This document shows positions 9,444 through 18,519 of a stretch of 64,000 bases of DNA, in pieces. Within the stretch, counting starts at the first letter, position 1, and the number at the start of each line of letters is the position of its first letter. The DNA comes from Lonepinella sp042485795 (lineage in GTDB: Bacteria > Pseudomonadota > Gammaproteobacteria > Enterobacterales > Pasteurellaceae), in assembly GCF_042485795.1 (NCBI RefSeq), contig NZ_CP169368.1, forward strand, positions 1,240,001 through 1,304,000, written 5' to 3'. Under the pieces are notes generated by a model. That model was given only the letters and a program-made list of their open reading frames with translations. It made no database searches and was not told the DNA's origin. Position numbers and translations under genes: made by a program.

Positions 9444-9953
9444 ATGTTAAAAAAGATACTAATTATAGTCAGTGCGTTGATACTGGCTGCCTGTTCAAAT
9501 ACATCGGGTACATTGAGGAAACATACCAGTATAACCGAACAGCAAGATGATATGCAGTTAACCATTTTAGGGAATGATTTAAAAACGAATAATTCTGTGG
9601 CATATAAGCAGCTAACGCAGGTTTATAATAAATGGGTTGGGACACGTTATCGTATGGGTGGTACAGGGCGTAATGGCATTGATTGTTCTGCTTTTATGCA
9701 AGAAACTTTTGCCACCGCCTTTGGTATGGATTTACCACGTTCTACATCAGAGCAGAAATATGTGGGCAAACGTATTCAGAAAAATGAATTGAAACAGGGC
9801 GATTTAGTTTTCTTCCGTAAAAACCGTCATGTGGGTGTGTATATGGGGAATGGCAGATTTATGCACTCCAGTTCTAGCCAAGGTGTTACTATTAGTTCTT
9901 TGAGCGAAGATTATTGGGCAAGAACTTATACCCAATCGCGTCGTGTGCTATAA
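9444..9953 (+). CDS. NlpC/P60-family lipoprotein, probable peptidoglycan endopeptidase
   Basis: 169 residues. A lipoprotein signal ends in Leu-Ala-Ala-Cys (Cys17). The NlpC/P60 domain spans about 50-165. The catalytic Cys81 lies in Gly-Ile-Asp-Cys-Ser-Ala-Phe, and the candidate His in Arg-His-Val-Gly-Val-Tyr near 129. Members of this family (NlpC, MepS/Spr) cleave peptide bonds in peptidoglycan stem peptides or crosslinks from the outer membrane. Length and signal match E. coli NlpC/MepS, but I cannot separate the two by eye. No close Shine-Dalgarno is seen (ATAACA before ATG), so expression may be low. It is monocistronic with a strong terminator. Confidence 0.85.
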   Translation: MLKKILIIVSALILAACSNTSGTLRKHTSITEQQDDMQLTILGNDLKTNNSVAYKQLTQVYNKWVGTRYRMGGTGRNGIDCSAFMQETFATAFGMDLPRSTSEQKYVGKRIQKNELKQGDLVFFRKNRHVGVYMGNGRFMHSSSSQGVTISSLSEDYWARTYTQSRRVL

Positions 9954-9996
9954 AAAATCGGTTATAATTACATCGCATAATTATAACCGATTTTTT
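9952..9996. terminator. Long bidirectional terminator
   Basis: A 19-bp perfect stem (9952-9970 with 9978-9996) and a 7-nt loop, with A and T runs at the ends. It lies between the convergent NlpC-like gene and hemH, and overlaps the last base pairs of the upstream stop codon. Confidence 0.93.
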
Positions 9997-10013
9997 ATTA
10001 GGTTAGCGTCAAA

Positions 10014-10976
10014 TTAAATCCGTTCTTCAATCAATCGAGCCATCATTTCAATATGCAATGGTTCCGCATTTAATGCAGGAATATATTGATAACTTTTGCC
10101 CCCATTTTGTAAAAAATATGCTCGATTTTCTTCATTAATTTCTTCTAATGTTTCCAAACAGTCGGTTGAAAATCCAGGGCAAATCACGGCTAATTTTTCA
10201 ATGCCATTTTTCGCTGCTGTTCGCATAAATTGATCGGTGTAAGGTTGTAGCCATTCTTCTTTACCAAAACGTGACTGAAACGTCATGCCCCATTGGGTTT
10301 CCACTAAGCCAAGTTTATCGATGACAGCCAAGGTTGTTTGGCGGCAATGTTCACGATAATAATCCCCCATTTTTTCATAACGTAGCGGAATACCGTGATA
10401 AGAAAATAGCAAGAATTCGTCTTGTTGCATTTTAGCTTGGATAGTGTTCACCAATGCCATGATGTAATTTTCGTCCAAATGATAGGAATGAATAAATTCA
10501 AAAGGCACAATGTGGCGATGATTTTTTAATGCTTTAGCAAACGCATCAAATACAGGTGCGGTAGTCGTACTACTATATTGTGGATAGAGTGGTAGTACGA
10601 TGATTTTGTTTGTATGTAAATTTATTAATTTTTGCACCGCACTTTCAATGCTAGGTTCACCATAAGTCATGCCAAGTTCGACTATAACATTTTGATTTTG
10701 CTGTTCAAAATGATGTTGTAATGCCTGTTGTTGCTGTTTACTAATAGCCAGTAGGGGAGAGCCTTGTTCTGTCCAAATGGATTGATAAGTTTTTGCAATA
10801 CGTTTAGCACGAATAGGCAAAATAATAAAATTGAGTAGCGGAAGCCAACGCCATTTTGGTAAATTCACCACACGTGGATCACTGAGAAATTGACGTAAAT
10901 AAGGTCTAATCGCTTCGGGTGTCGCTGCATTGGGCGTGCCTAAATTGGCAAGAATAACACCTATTTTTTTATTCAT
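10014..10976 (-). CDS. hemH: Ferrochelatase
   Basis: 320 residues, matching bacterial ferrochelatases. The N-terminus reads Leu-Ala-Asn-Leu-Gly-Thr-Pro. The catalytic His is in Ser-Tyr-His-Gly-Ile-Pro near residue 194. The late signature Cys-Pro-Gly-Phe-Ser-x-Asp-Cys-Leu-Glu-Thr-Leu-Glu-Glu carries the conserved acid. It inserts Fe2+ into protoporphyrin IX at the inner membrane. Its start overlaps the 3' end of the thioesterase gene by 8 bp, so the two are translationally coupled. The thioesterase-hemH neighbourhood with ydiJ upstream is, as I recall, also found in Haemophilus influenzae. Confidence 0.96.
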   Translation of the reverse strand: MNKKIGVILANLGTPNAATPEAIRPYLRQFLSDPRVVNLPKWRWLPLLNFIILPIRAKRIAKTYQSIWTEQGSPLLAISKQQQQALQHHFEQQNQNVIVELGMTYGEPSIESAVQKLINLHTNKIIVLPLYPQYSSTTTAPVFDAFAKALKNHRHIVPFEFIHSYHLDENYIMALVNTIQAKMQQDEFLLFSYHGIPLRYEKMGDYYREHCRQTTLAVIDKLGLVETQWGMTFQSRFGKEEWLQPYTDQFMRTAAKNGIEKLAVICPGFSTDCLETLEEINEENRAYFLQNGGKSYQYIPALNAEPLHIEMMARLIEERI

Positions 10977-11397
10977 TAGTATTAATTACCGAAAGGGTTA
11001 AACGAGAAACACAACAGAGTTTATTTTCTTCATTGCGAATATCAATGTGCCAAATATGCAATGTACGTCCAATTTTTACGGCAGTCGCTCGAGCAGTAAC
11101 AACAGAGCCTTTATAGACTGGGCGTAAATGGCTCGCATTAATTTCAGCCCCTACTACCGCTTGAGTTCCCTCGGTGCAACAATGTCCTGCGGCCGATCCC
11201 ACGGTTTCTGCAAGGGCAGCAGAAATACCACCATGTAAAATACCGACTGGCTGCATGGTTTTTTCATTGACAGGCATGGTGGCTTCTAACCAATCATCGC
11301 CTTTCGCACTAAATTCAATGCCAAGATGATGTACCGCACAATCATGGCAAGCCTGATTGAGATCATCAAGCGTAAATTCACGTTTCCAAATGTTCAT
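10969..11397 (-). CDS. Hotdog-fold acyl-CoA thioesterase (MenI/EntH/YdiI-like)
   Basis: 142 residues with the PaaI/YdiI signature Gly-Ile-Leu-His-Gly-Gly near residue 53 and a downstream catalytic Glu in Ala-Glu-Thr-Val-Gly-Ser. Members hydrolyse aryl- or acyl-CoA. E. coli YdiI (MenI) cleaves DHNA-CoA in menaquinone synthesis, and EntH proofreads enterobactin assembly. No menaquinone or siderophore synthesis genes are in the window, so the substrate is open, though menaquinone would suit anaerobic formate respiration. It lies in an ydiJ-thioesterase-hemH operon (8-bp gap to ydiJ, 8-bp overlap with hemH). Confidence 0.85.
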   Translation of the reverse strand: MNIWKREFTLDDLNQACHDCAVHHLGIEFSAKGDDWLEATMPVNEKTMQPVGILHGGISAALAETVGSAAGHCCTEGTQAVVGAEINASHLRPVYKGSVVTARATAVKIGRTLHIWHIDIRNEENKLCCVSRLTLSVINTNE

Positions 11398-11405
11398 TAA
11401 GTTTC

Positions 11406-14400
11406 CTATTTAAATAATGTTAATAATGCTTGAACGGGGTGTTTAGGTTTAAATTTCTCAAAACGCTTCACTTGACTACGGCAAGAATAGCCCGTGGCTA
11501 AACAACGTTCAGGATTTTTACCTTGTAATTTTTCTCCCCAAGAAACATCATAAATATCTTTTGACATGGTTTGATTTTTTACATCATGCCCAAATACCCC
11601 CGCCATACCACAGCAACCGACATTTTGTACTTGTAGGGTTTCGCCAAAGGTCGCAAAAATCTGTTGCCATTGTTTAGGGCTGGTTGGCATAAAGGTGGTT
11701 TCGGTGCAATGTGGAAATAATTGCCAGTTTTGTTGTTCTGTTTTTTGTTGGTTTAAAGTCTGGCTAGAATGTTGTAAATTTTTCACCGCACTTTGAATAT
11801 TTTCTGAGTTTAATTGTGAGATTAGCCATTCGTGAGCGGTAAGTACATGAAAATCGCCCCTTTCTTTGCCTAATACTTCTTTATATTCATCACGATAAGA
11901 CAGCACAATAGCAGGATCCACGCCGACCAATGGCACGCCTAATTTTGCCATTCGGTTTAACATTTCCGCTTGATTTTTCGCCGTGCGAGCAAATTGCCCT
12001 AAAAAGCCTTTTATATGTTGAGCCTTGCCATTCGGTTTAAACGGCAATAACACCGCTTGGTAGCCAAGTTTTTGGCAAAGTGCGACAAAATCACGAACCA
12101 CTTTGGCATCATAGTAGGACGTATAAGGATCTTGTACAATTAACACCAGATTGGCTTTAGCTGCTTCCGATAGACTTTCAAGCTGTTCGAGTGACTGTCC
12201 TTGATAACCGATTTCGACTAATTGCTGCTGTAAATTTGGTTGCGAGAGCAACGGCAAATCGGTCATTCCTAAGGTTTTTTCCACCATCGTTTGTACAGGT
12301 TTTAACTTAGTGAAAAAATTAAAAAACTGTGGTGCTTTTGCCATATACGGAGCAACTACTTCTAAATTTGCTACCACATAATCTTTCGGTGGACGCAAAT
12401 AGCGTTGATGATAAAAATAGAAAAATTTAGCTCGGAAACTTGGCACGTCAATTTTAATTGGGCATTGGCTGGCACAGGCTTTACAAGCTAAACAGCTATC
12501 CATCGCAAATTTTACTTCATGGGAAAAATCGTATTCCTGCTTTTGCTTGAACGTATGGCGAATTTTTTGCACAAATTCAGATAGTTTGATATGTGATTTT
12601 TTAAAATCTAATTGTTCAGCTTGCACCTGCTCATTTGCCATTAAACGTAGCCATTCACGCACCATAGCGGCACGCCCTTTCGGTGAGAATATACGATTTT
12701 TGCTGACTTTCATGGACGGACACATAATGCTATGCACATCAAAATTAAAGCATAAACCATTACCATTGCAATTCATGGCACCTGAAAATTCTTCTCGCAT
12801 TTTAATCGGAATTTGACGATCCTGATCGGCTCGCATTGGTGACAACAAACCATACAGTTCATCTTGTGAATGTAATGGAGTGCAGATTTTCCCTGGGTTT
12901 AGGCGGTTTTTAGGGTCGAATAAAAATTTCACATAACGCAGTTCTTGCCATAATTCAGGCGTGAAAAATTTTTCACCATAATAAGAACGAATGCCCTTAC
13001 CGTGTTCACCCCAAATTAAACCGCCGTATTTTCGCGTCATTTCTGCCACTTGGTCGGAAATTTCCTTGAATAATTTGACTTGTGCTTTATCGGTTAAATC
13101 CAATGCGGGACGAACGTGTAGCACCCCAGCATCAACGTGTCCAAACATACCATATTGCAAATTGTGGCTGTCGAGTAAGGCACGAAATTCCAAAATATAA
13201 TCGGCTAAATTTTCAGGCGGAACACAAGTATCTTCTACAAAAGGAATCGGTTTTGCCCAACCTTTGGCATTACCTAATAAACCGACCGCTTTTTTCCGCA
13301 TGGCATAAATGCGTTCAATAGAAGCCAAATCGTTGGTCACTTGATAACCGATAATATCGTCTTCCTGATGGGCAATTTTATTATCTAATTGGCTGCAAAG
13401 TGCGGTGACAAATTGCTGAATTTTGCTTTGATTATTGCCTGCATATTCCACGATATTCAAGCCTAAAATCGGATTGTCATCTTCTTCGGTGAGCAAATCT
13501 TTGACTGAATGCCACACAATATCTTCTTTTGCTAAACCCAATACCTTGCTGTCCACGGTTTCCACTGACAACGCATTGGCTTTCACCATAAAGGGGGCAT
13601 TACGCAAGGCGGAATTAAAGGAACGGTATTTCACATTAATCAGTGTGCGATATTGTGGAATTGGGGTTAAATCTAAGACAGCTTCACAAATAAACGCCAG
13701 TGATCCTTCCGAGCCTGTTAAAATGCGGGTGAGATTAAATTCGCTTTCATCTTGATTAAATACATTTTTGAGATCGTAACCCGTGAGAAAACGGTTCAGT
13801 TGGGGTAAATCCTGCATAATGGTTTGGCGTTTTGCTTGGCAACGGCTAAAAATTTCCTGATGTAATTGACGACCGAGTACGGACAGATTGTCAGGTAAAT
13901 TTGCCAAAAATCCATCGGTTTTCACCGCACATGTGTCTAAAATTTCACCATTTATCAACACTGCACGCAAGCCCAAAACGTGATCTGAGGTTTTGCCATA
14001 TTGCAACGATCCTTGCCCCGAGGCATCAGTGTTAATCATACCGCCTAGCGTAGCACGGTTACTGGTAGAGAGTTCAGGGGCAAAAAATAAACCGTAAGGT
14101 TTAAGATATTGATTCAGCTGATCTTTCACTACACCTGCTTGCACACGCACCCAGAGTTGTTCTACGTTGAGTTCTAAAATACCTGTCATGTGACGGGAAA
14201 GATCGACAATGATATTGTTATTGAGCGATTGCCCATTCGTCCCCGTACCACCACCGCGAGGCGTGAACGTGAGTGCTTGGTATTTTTCTTGTTGGGCTAA
14301 TTTAGTTAAACGCACCACATCTGCAACGGATTTGGGGAATAAAATAGCTTGCGGTAACAGTTGATAAACACTGTTATCGGTTGCAAGACTCAAACGATCC

Positions 14401-14507
14401 GCATAGTTAGAAGCTATATCGCCTGTAAAAGATTGAGCTTGTAAATCCTTTAAATAGTCAACCACAATAGGATTGAGTTGAGGAATATCTTTCAAACGGG
14501 GTAGCAT
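11406..14507 (-). CDS. ydiJ: YdiJ-type FAD-linked oxidase with Fe-S C-terminal half (D-2-hydroxyacid dehydrogenase)
   Basis: 1033 residues, like E. coli YdiJ (1018). The N-terminal half is a GlcD-type FAD-binding domain (Thr-Pro-Arg-Gly-Gly-Gly-Thr-Gly-Thr-Asn near residue 85). The middle carries the FAD-oxidase C-terminal domain ending near 560. The C-terminal half has a ferredoxin-like Cys-Leu-Ala-Cys-Lys-Ala-Cys-Ala-Ser-Gln-Cys-Pro cluster near 672 and a late Gly-Cys-Cys-Gly-Met motif of the GlpC/CCG type. The family oxidises D-2-hydroxyacids and passes electrons to an acceptor. E. coli YdiJ has been linked to D-2-hydroxyglutarate. The substrate here is inferred. It is the first gene of the leftward operon, with its start at a Met 8 residues before the conserved region. 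Confidence 0.88.
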   Translation of the reverse strand: MLPRLKDIPQLNPIVVDYLKDLQAQSFTGDIASNYADRLSLATDNSVYQLLPQAILFPKSVADVVRLTKLAQQEKYQALTFTPRGGGTGTNGQSLNNNIIVDLSRHMTGILELNVEQLWVRVQAGVVKDQLNQYLKPYGLFFAPELSTSNRATLGGMINTDASGQGSLQYGKTSDHVLGLRAVLINGEILDTCAVKTDGFLANLPDNLSVLGRQLHQEIFSRCQAKRQTIMQDLPQLNRFLTGYDLKNVFNQDESEFNLTRILTGSEGSLAFICEAVLDLTPIPQYRTLINVKYRSFNSALRNAPFMVKANALSVETVDSKVLGLAKEDIVWHSVKDLLTEEDDNPILGLNIVEYAGNNQSKIQQFVTALCSQLDNKIAHQEDDIIGYQVTNDLASIERIYAMRKKAVGLLGNAKGWAKPIPFVEDTCVPPENLADYILEFRALLDSHNLQYGMFGHVDAGVLHVRPALDLTDKAQVKLFKEISDQVAEMTRKYGGLIWGEHGKGIRSYYGEKFFTPELWQELRYVKFLFDPKNRLNPGKICTPLHSQDELYGLLSPMRADQDRQIPIKMREEFSGAMNCNGNGLCFNFDVHSIMCPSMKVSKNRIFSPKGRAAMVREWLRLMANEQVQAEQLDFKKSHIKLSEFVQKIRHTFKQKQEYDFSHEVKFAMDSCLACKACASQCPIKIDVPSFRAKFFYFYHQRYLRPPKDYVVANLEVVAPYMAKAPQFFNFFTKLKPVQTMVEKTLGMTDLPLLSQPNLQQQLVEIGYQGQSLEQLESLSEAAKANLVLIVQDPYTSYYDAKVVRDFVALCQKLGYQAVLLPFKPNGKAQHIKGFLGQFARTAKNQAEMLNRMAKLGVPLVGVDPAIVLSYRDEYKEVLGKERGDFHVLTAHEWLISQLNSENIQSAVKNLQHSSQTLNQQKTEQQNWQLFPHCTETTFMPTSPKQWQQIFATFGETLQVQNVGCCGMAGVFGHDVKNQTMSKDIYDVSWGEKLQGKNPERCLATGYSCRSQVKRFEKFKPKHPVQALLTLFK

Positions 14508-14608
14508 AAAATCACTCGAGTAAGATAAAAAGTAAACAGACAGGATTTTAGCATATTGAGGGAAATAGGGAATAGGAGAAAGTTATTGGTAAAAAGAAAA
14601 ATCCCTGT

Positions 14609-14623
14609 TTTAGATGATCTAAA
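14609..14623. promoter_or_regulatory. 15-bp palindrome between ydiJ and wza
   Basis: TTTAGAT-G-ATCTAAA is perfectly symmetrical and lies in the divergent 198-bp space between ydiJ and wza, 83 bp before the wza start. Its placement suits a regulator-binding site. The regulator is unknown. Confidence 0.4.
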
Positions 14624-14705
14624 CGATTATTGTTAATTGTATTATCCATTTTTTTTCAATATAATATTAGTCGGATGTATGTTAATTAGGGAAAAGGAAA
14701 GTTTA

Positions 14706-15800
14706 GTGAAATCTTATTTATTCTTTGGGGGCTTATGTTTAGCTCTGACCAGTTGCTCTGGGTTACAATCTCATAATCTACCTTCCGCAGGAAGTTACCG
14801 AACGGATCAAGGTAGTCAGGTAAATATTGTTCCTATTACTCAGGAAAATATTGCTAGTCTTAGTCAGCAGAATAATGCTCAACAAAATGCACAACAGAAA
14901 AAAGTGCTTCATTTGTTTCAGCATAATCAAACGACAACATATTATTTACAACCTTATGATGTATTGTCTATTCAAATGTGGGCATATCCTGAAATTACGC
15001 CACCAGCAACACAACAGGTTAATAGTGATATTTCTGTCAAGGCAAGTGGCTATCAGATTGGTGCTGATGGTTATATTGAATTACCTCTCGTTGGGCGTTA
15101 TCAAGCTGCAGGGAAAAGCGTAGAACAAATTACCCAAGGGTTGCGGAGTCAATTTTCACGCTATTTGAAACAGCCTGATCCGATTGTACGCGTATTATCT
15201 TATGAAGGATCGCACTATTCTGTTCAAGGGAATGTGGCTCAAATAGGTCAATTTCCACTAGGCAATCAACCAGTGAGTGTTTATGCCGCACTAGGTTTGG
15301 CGGGTGGCTTAAATGATTTAGGTGATCCAAGTACAATCACATTAATTCGTGATGGTGTGAGTTATACTCTTAATCCAATCAGTTTGGAGAAATCTGGTTA
15401 TTCATTACATAATTTATTACTCAAACCTAATGACACATTATATGTTGGTGAAAAAGATAGTCAAAAAATTTATGTGATGGGTGAGGCAAATAAAAGTCAG
15501 GCTTATAATTTGCGTGAAGAGGGTATGACGTTAAGCGATGTATTAGGCGAAAGTGCAGGGATAGACATGACTAGTGCAAGTGCTAAAGGGGTTTATGTGT
15601 TGCGTAGTAATCAAAATCACCAAGAAACTGAAATTTATGTAATGGATTTATCCAATATTGGTAATTTTGGTTTAGCCAATCAATTTACGATGCAACGTAA
15701 TGATATTGTTTATATTGACGCAACAGGATTAACCCGTTGGCAACGTATTGTGAATCAAATTCTTCCATTCTCAAATACTGTTTATAACTTCTCAAAATAA
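14706..15800 (+). CDS. wza: Outer-membrane polysaccharide export lipoprotein, Wza family
   Basis: I place the start at GTG 14706 (364 residues). It sits 7-8 bp after AAAGGAAAG and begins a lipoprotein signal ending in Leu-Thr-Ser-Cys (Cys17). The open frame extends upstream to ATG 14637, but those residues would precede the signal peptide. The body has the poly_export (PES) domain at about 85-180, beginning with a Tyr-Asp-Val-Leu-Ser-Ile-Gln segment, then SLBB repeats and a hydrophobic C-terminal stretch. Wza forms the octameric outer-membrane exit channel of Wzy-dependent capsule/EPS systems. It is followed by wzb (11-bp gap) and wzc (17-bp gap). No glycosyltransferase, wzx or wzy is adjacent. 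Confidence 0.9.
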   Translation: MKSYLFFGGLCLALTSCSGLQSHNLPSAGSYRTDQGSQVNIVPITQENIASLSQQNNAQQNAQQKKVLHLFQHNQTTTYYLQPYDVLSIQMWAYPEITPPATQQVNSDISVKASGYQIGADGYIELPLVGRYQAAGKSVEQITQGLRSQFSRYLKQPDPIVRVLSYEGSHYSVQGNVAQIGQFPLGNQPVSVYAALGLAGGLNDLGDPSTITLIRDGVSYTLNPISLEKSGYSLHNLLLKPNDTLYVGEKDSQKIYVMGEANKSQAYNLREEGMTLSDVLGESAGIDMTSASAKGVYVLRSNQNHQETEIYVMDLSNIGNFGLANQFTMQRNDIVYIDATGLTRWQRIVNQILPFSNTVYNFSK

Positions 15801-15811
15801 GGATAATCTAT

Positions 15812-16237
15812 ATGTTTAACCAAATTTTGGTCGTTTGTACGGGGAATATTTGCCGCAGTCCAATGAGTGAATATTTATTTAAACGGGTACGCCCTGATTT
15901 GCATATTTCATCGGCAGGTATTGCTGGTTTAACAGGTTATCCAGCGGATGAAAGAGCCATTCTAAGTATGGATCGTTTAAGCATTGATATGCACGCTCAC
16001 GTGGCACGAAAATTAAATAGGGAACATCTAATAAAAGCCGATTTGGTTTTAGTGATGGATTTACAACAGCAAAAATATATTGAGCAGAACTGGCCGTTCA
16101 CAAAAGGAAAAGTATTTCGTTTAGGACACTGGCACAATATGGATATTGCTGATCCCTTCCAACAAGATCAACAATTTTTTTATAATACCTGCCAGCTAAT
16201 TCAAGATTGTGTTGATGACTGGGTTAAGTATCTTTAA
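15812..16237 (+). CDS. wzb: Low-molecular-weight protein-tyrosine phosphatase (Wzb/Etp type)
   Basis: 141 residues. The P-loop Val-Cys-Thr-Gly-Asn-Ile-Cys-Arg-Ser-Pro starts at residue 8 (CX5R, nucleophilic Cys9). The general-acid Asp is in the C-terminal Asp-Pro-Phe segment. It dephosphorylates the tyrosine-rich tail of the partner kinase Wzc, allowing the export-complex cycle. The size and order wza-wzb-wzc match E. coli group 1 capsule, colanic acid and Etp/Etk loci. A good AAGGATAA site precedes the ATG. Confidence 0.94.
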   Translation: MFNQILVVCTGNICRSPMSEYLFKRVRPDLHISSAGIAGLTGYPADERAILSMDRLSIDMHAHVARKLNREHLIKADLVLVMDLQQQKYIEQNWPFTKGKVFRLGHWHNMDIADPFQQDQQFFYNTCQLIQDCVDDWVKYL

Positions 16238-16254
16238 TTTTAAGAGTAAGAATA

Positions 16255-18432
16255 ATGAGTAAACAACATATTGAAGAGAATGATACGATAGATCTAAAAG
16301 AGATACTATTCTCTTTGTTATCGCAATGGAAGTTAATTGGCTTATTTACTTTAGTCGCATTGTTAATAGGCTTTGTATATTTACGCACTACACCAAACAC
16401 TTATGCAGTGAATGCAATGGTACAAGTAGAGGATAAGAAAGGTGGAACTGCCGCACTGTTCGGTGATCTATCCGATGTATTTAATCAATCTTCCGTTGCT
16501 CAAGCAGAAATTGAAATCTTAAAATCACGTATGGTTTTAGGTAAAGTTATCAAAGATTTACATTTAGATGTATTGATTTCCAATAAAAACGACACTTTAT
16601 TTAACCGTATGACTTCATCAAATCGCAGTCGTGTGGAATATCAACAGGATTCGGTTACTTTTATTGATGAAGATAAACGTTTCACCTTGAGTCATTTTGT
16701 TGTACCCGCATCATTTGAGAATAATGCACTTATTCTTGAATTGCAGGGTGAACAATTTCGTTTGATTGATGAAAACTCCAATCAGACCGTGTTTGAAGGT
16801 ATTATTAATCAAACAAAGGGTGTATCAAATAGTAGCGAATGGCATTTAGATGTGGCAACTCAAGATAATTTTGATGCACGATATACGATTAAAAAAATGT
16901 CGCTTGATGCAGCAGTGAATTATTTAAACCTAAGCTACTCGGTCGCTGAGAAAGGTAAACAAACAGGTGTATTGCAATTAAATTATCAAGGTGAAGACCA
17001 GTACCATTTGGTTAAAGTGTTAAATCATATTTTGACCGTGTATAAAAAACAAAATATCGAACGACACTCTGCTGAAAGTACACAAACACTGAAGTTCCTA
17101 GAAGGACAGCTACCAGAATTAAAAGCAGATTTAGATAATGTGGAACGTCGTTATAATGATTTTCGGATAAAACACAATACGGTTGATATTCAAAAAGAAG
17201 CGGAATTATACCTTGAACAAAGTATCAATTTAGAAACCACTAAATTAATGCTAGAACAAAAACGTGCGGAATTATCGGCGAAATATACCAAAGAACACCC
17301 AGCAATGCGTGAAGTAGAGGCACAAATTCGCTCCGTAAATAGCAAAATCAATGAATTAAATTCTGCACTCAAAGGGGTACCTGATTTACAACGCCAATAT
17401 TTACAACTTTATCGTGATGTGGAAGTCAATACCAAACTATATACTAACCTTTTAGATTCATACCAAAAATTAAAAATTGCTCAAGTGGGAGAAATTGGTA
17501 CGGTTCGTATTATCGACCAAGCGGTAATTCCAGAACAACACATTAAACCAAAACGTATGTTGACCATTTTATTATCCGCTTTTGCAGGTGGAGCGTTAGG
17601 TGTTTTATTTGCGCTGGCTAAAACCATGTTACGCTCAGGAATTCGTTCATCAGAAGAAATTGAACAACATGTAAATTTACCAGTATATGCAACTATTCCA
17701 CATTCATCAGTGCAAGAAAAGCGTGCCAAAGTATTAAGAAAATACAAGTCTATTCCAATTTTAGCGGTTACGCATAATCAGGATATGGCGATTGAAAGTT
17801 TGAAAAGTATCCGTACTACGTTACATTTTAATTTAATGAATACGGAGAACTGCATTATTTCGATTTTAAGTTCTTCACCTGAAGTTGGTAAATCGTTTGT
17901 TACTGTGAATTTAGGCACATTATTAGCACAAGATAATAAACGCACTCTTATAATTGATGCAGATTTAAGACGAGGGTATTTACATAAATATTTTAATCAC
18001 AAACTTGATAATGGTTTAGCACAATATTTAGCGGGTACAGCATCGCTTGATGACATTATTGTGAAAACATCAATAGATAATTTATATTTCTTACCACGTG
18101 GTAAATTTTCAAATAACCCATCTGAGCTGATTGGTTCAGCACGTTTAGGTAAATTATTAGAGCAGCTCAGTAGCCAGTATGATCGTATTATTATTGATAC
18201 GCCACCAGTATTAGCGGTAACTGATAGTTTATTGATTGCACAATATTGCACGATGAACTTATTGATTGTGGGCTACAGACAGACTAAATTAGGTGAGTTA
18301 GATCTGACTATCAATCGCTTTAATCAAGCGGGTTTGAAAATTAATGGCTGTATTCTTAATAATATTCAAAGAGAGGTCAATCTTGGTTATAGTTATGGAT
18401 ATAATTATATGAGCAATAAGGGGAATTGGTAA
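16255..18432 (+). CDS. wzc: Polysaccharide co-polymerase and bacterial tyrosine autokinase (Wzc/Etk)
   Basis: 725 residues, the size of E. coli Wzc (720). The N-terminal Wzz domain has membrane segments near 30-48 and 430-450, with a long periplasmic coiled-coil region between. The cytoplasmic BY-kinase domain has Walker A Pro-Glu-Val-Gly-Lys-Ser near 545 and Walker A' Ile-Ile-Asp-Ala-Asp-Leu-Arg-Arg near 568. A C-terminal tyrosine cluster (four Tyr in the last 15 residues) is the autophosphorylation site. It controls chain length and export with Wza and Wzb. This is the last gene of the unit, closed by a strong terminator. Confidence 0.95.
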   Translation: MSKQHIEENDTIDLKEILFSLLSQWKLIGLFTLVALLIGFVYLRTTPNTYAVNAMVQVEDKKGGTAALFGDLSDVFNQSSVAQAEIEILKSRMVLGKVIKDLHLDVLISNKNDTLFNRMTSSNRSRVEYQQDSVTFIDEDKRFTLSHFVVPASFENNALILELQGEQFRLIDENSNQTVFEGIINQTKGVSNSSEWHLDVATQDNFDARYTIKKMSLDAAVNYLNLSYSVAEKGKQTGVLQLNYQGEDQYHLVKVLNHILTVYKKQNIERHSAESTQTLKFLEGQLPELKADLDNVERRYNDFRIKHNTVDIQKEAELYLEQSINLETTKLMLEQKRAELSAKYTKEHPAMREVEAQIRSVNSKINELNSALKGVPDLQRQYLQLYRDVEVNTKLYTNLLDSYQKLKIAQVGEIGTVRIIDQAVIPEQHIKPKRMLTILLSAFAGGALGVLFALAKTMLRSGIRSSEEIEQHVNLPVYATIPHSSVQEKRAKVLRKYKSIPILAVTHNQDMAIESLKSIRTTLHFNLMNTENCIISILSSSPEVGKSFVTVNLGTLLAQDNKRTLIIDADLRRGYLHKYFNHKLDNGLAQYLAGTASLDDIIVKTSIDNLYFLPRGKFSNNPSELIGSARLGKLLEQLSSQYDRIIIDTPPVLAVTDSLLIAQYCTMNLLIVGYRQTKLGELDLTINRFNQAGLKINGCILNNIQREVNLGYSYGYNYMSNKGNW

Positions 18433-18470
18433 TCTTTGGATTAAAAATCAATTAGTTATATTTTTCTATC

Positions 18471-18504
18471 TTTTCCCCTCGCTCGTTTACGGGCGAGGGG
18501 AAAA
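18471..18504. terminator. Bidirectional terminator between wzc and hel
   Basis: TTTTCCCCTCGC (18471-18482) pairs with GCGAGGGGAAAA (18493-18504). Inner pairs extend the stem down to a TTTA loop. The T runs suit both convergent genes. Confidence 0.92.
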
Positions 18505-18519
18505 TAATTGCTGTAAAAA

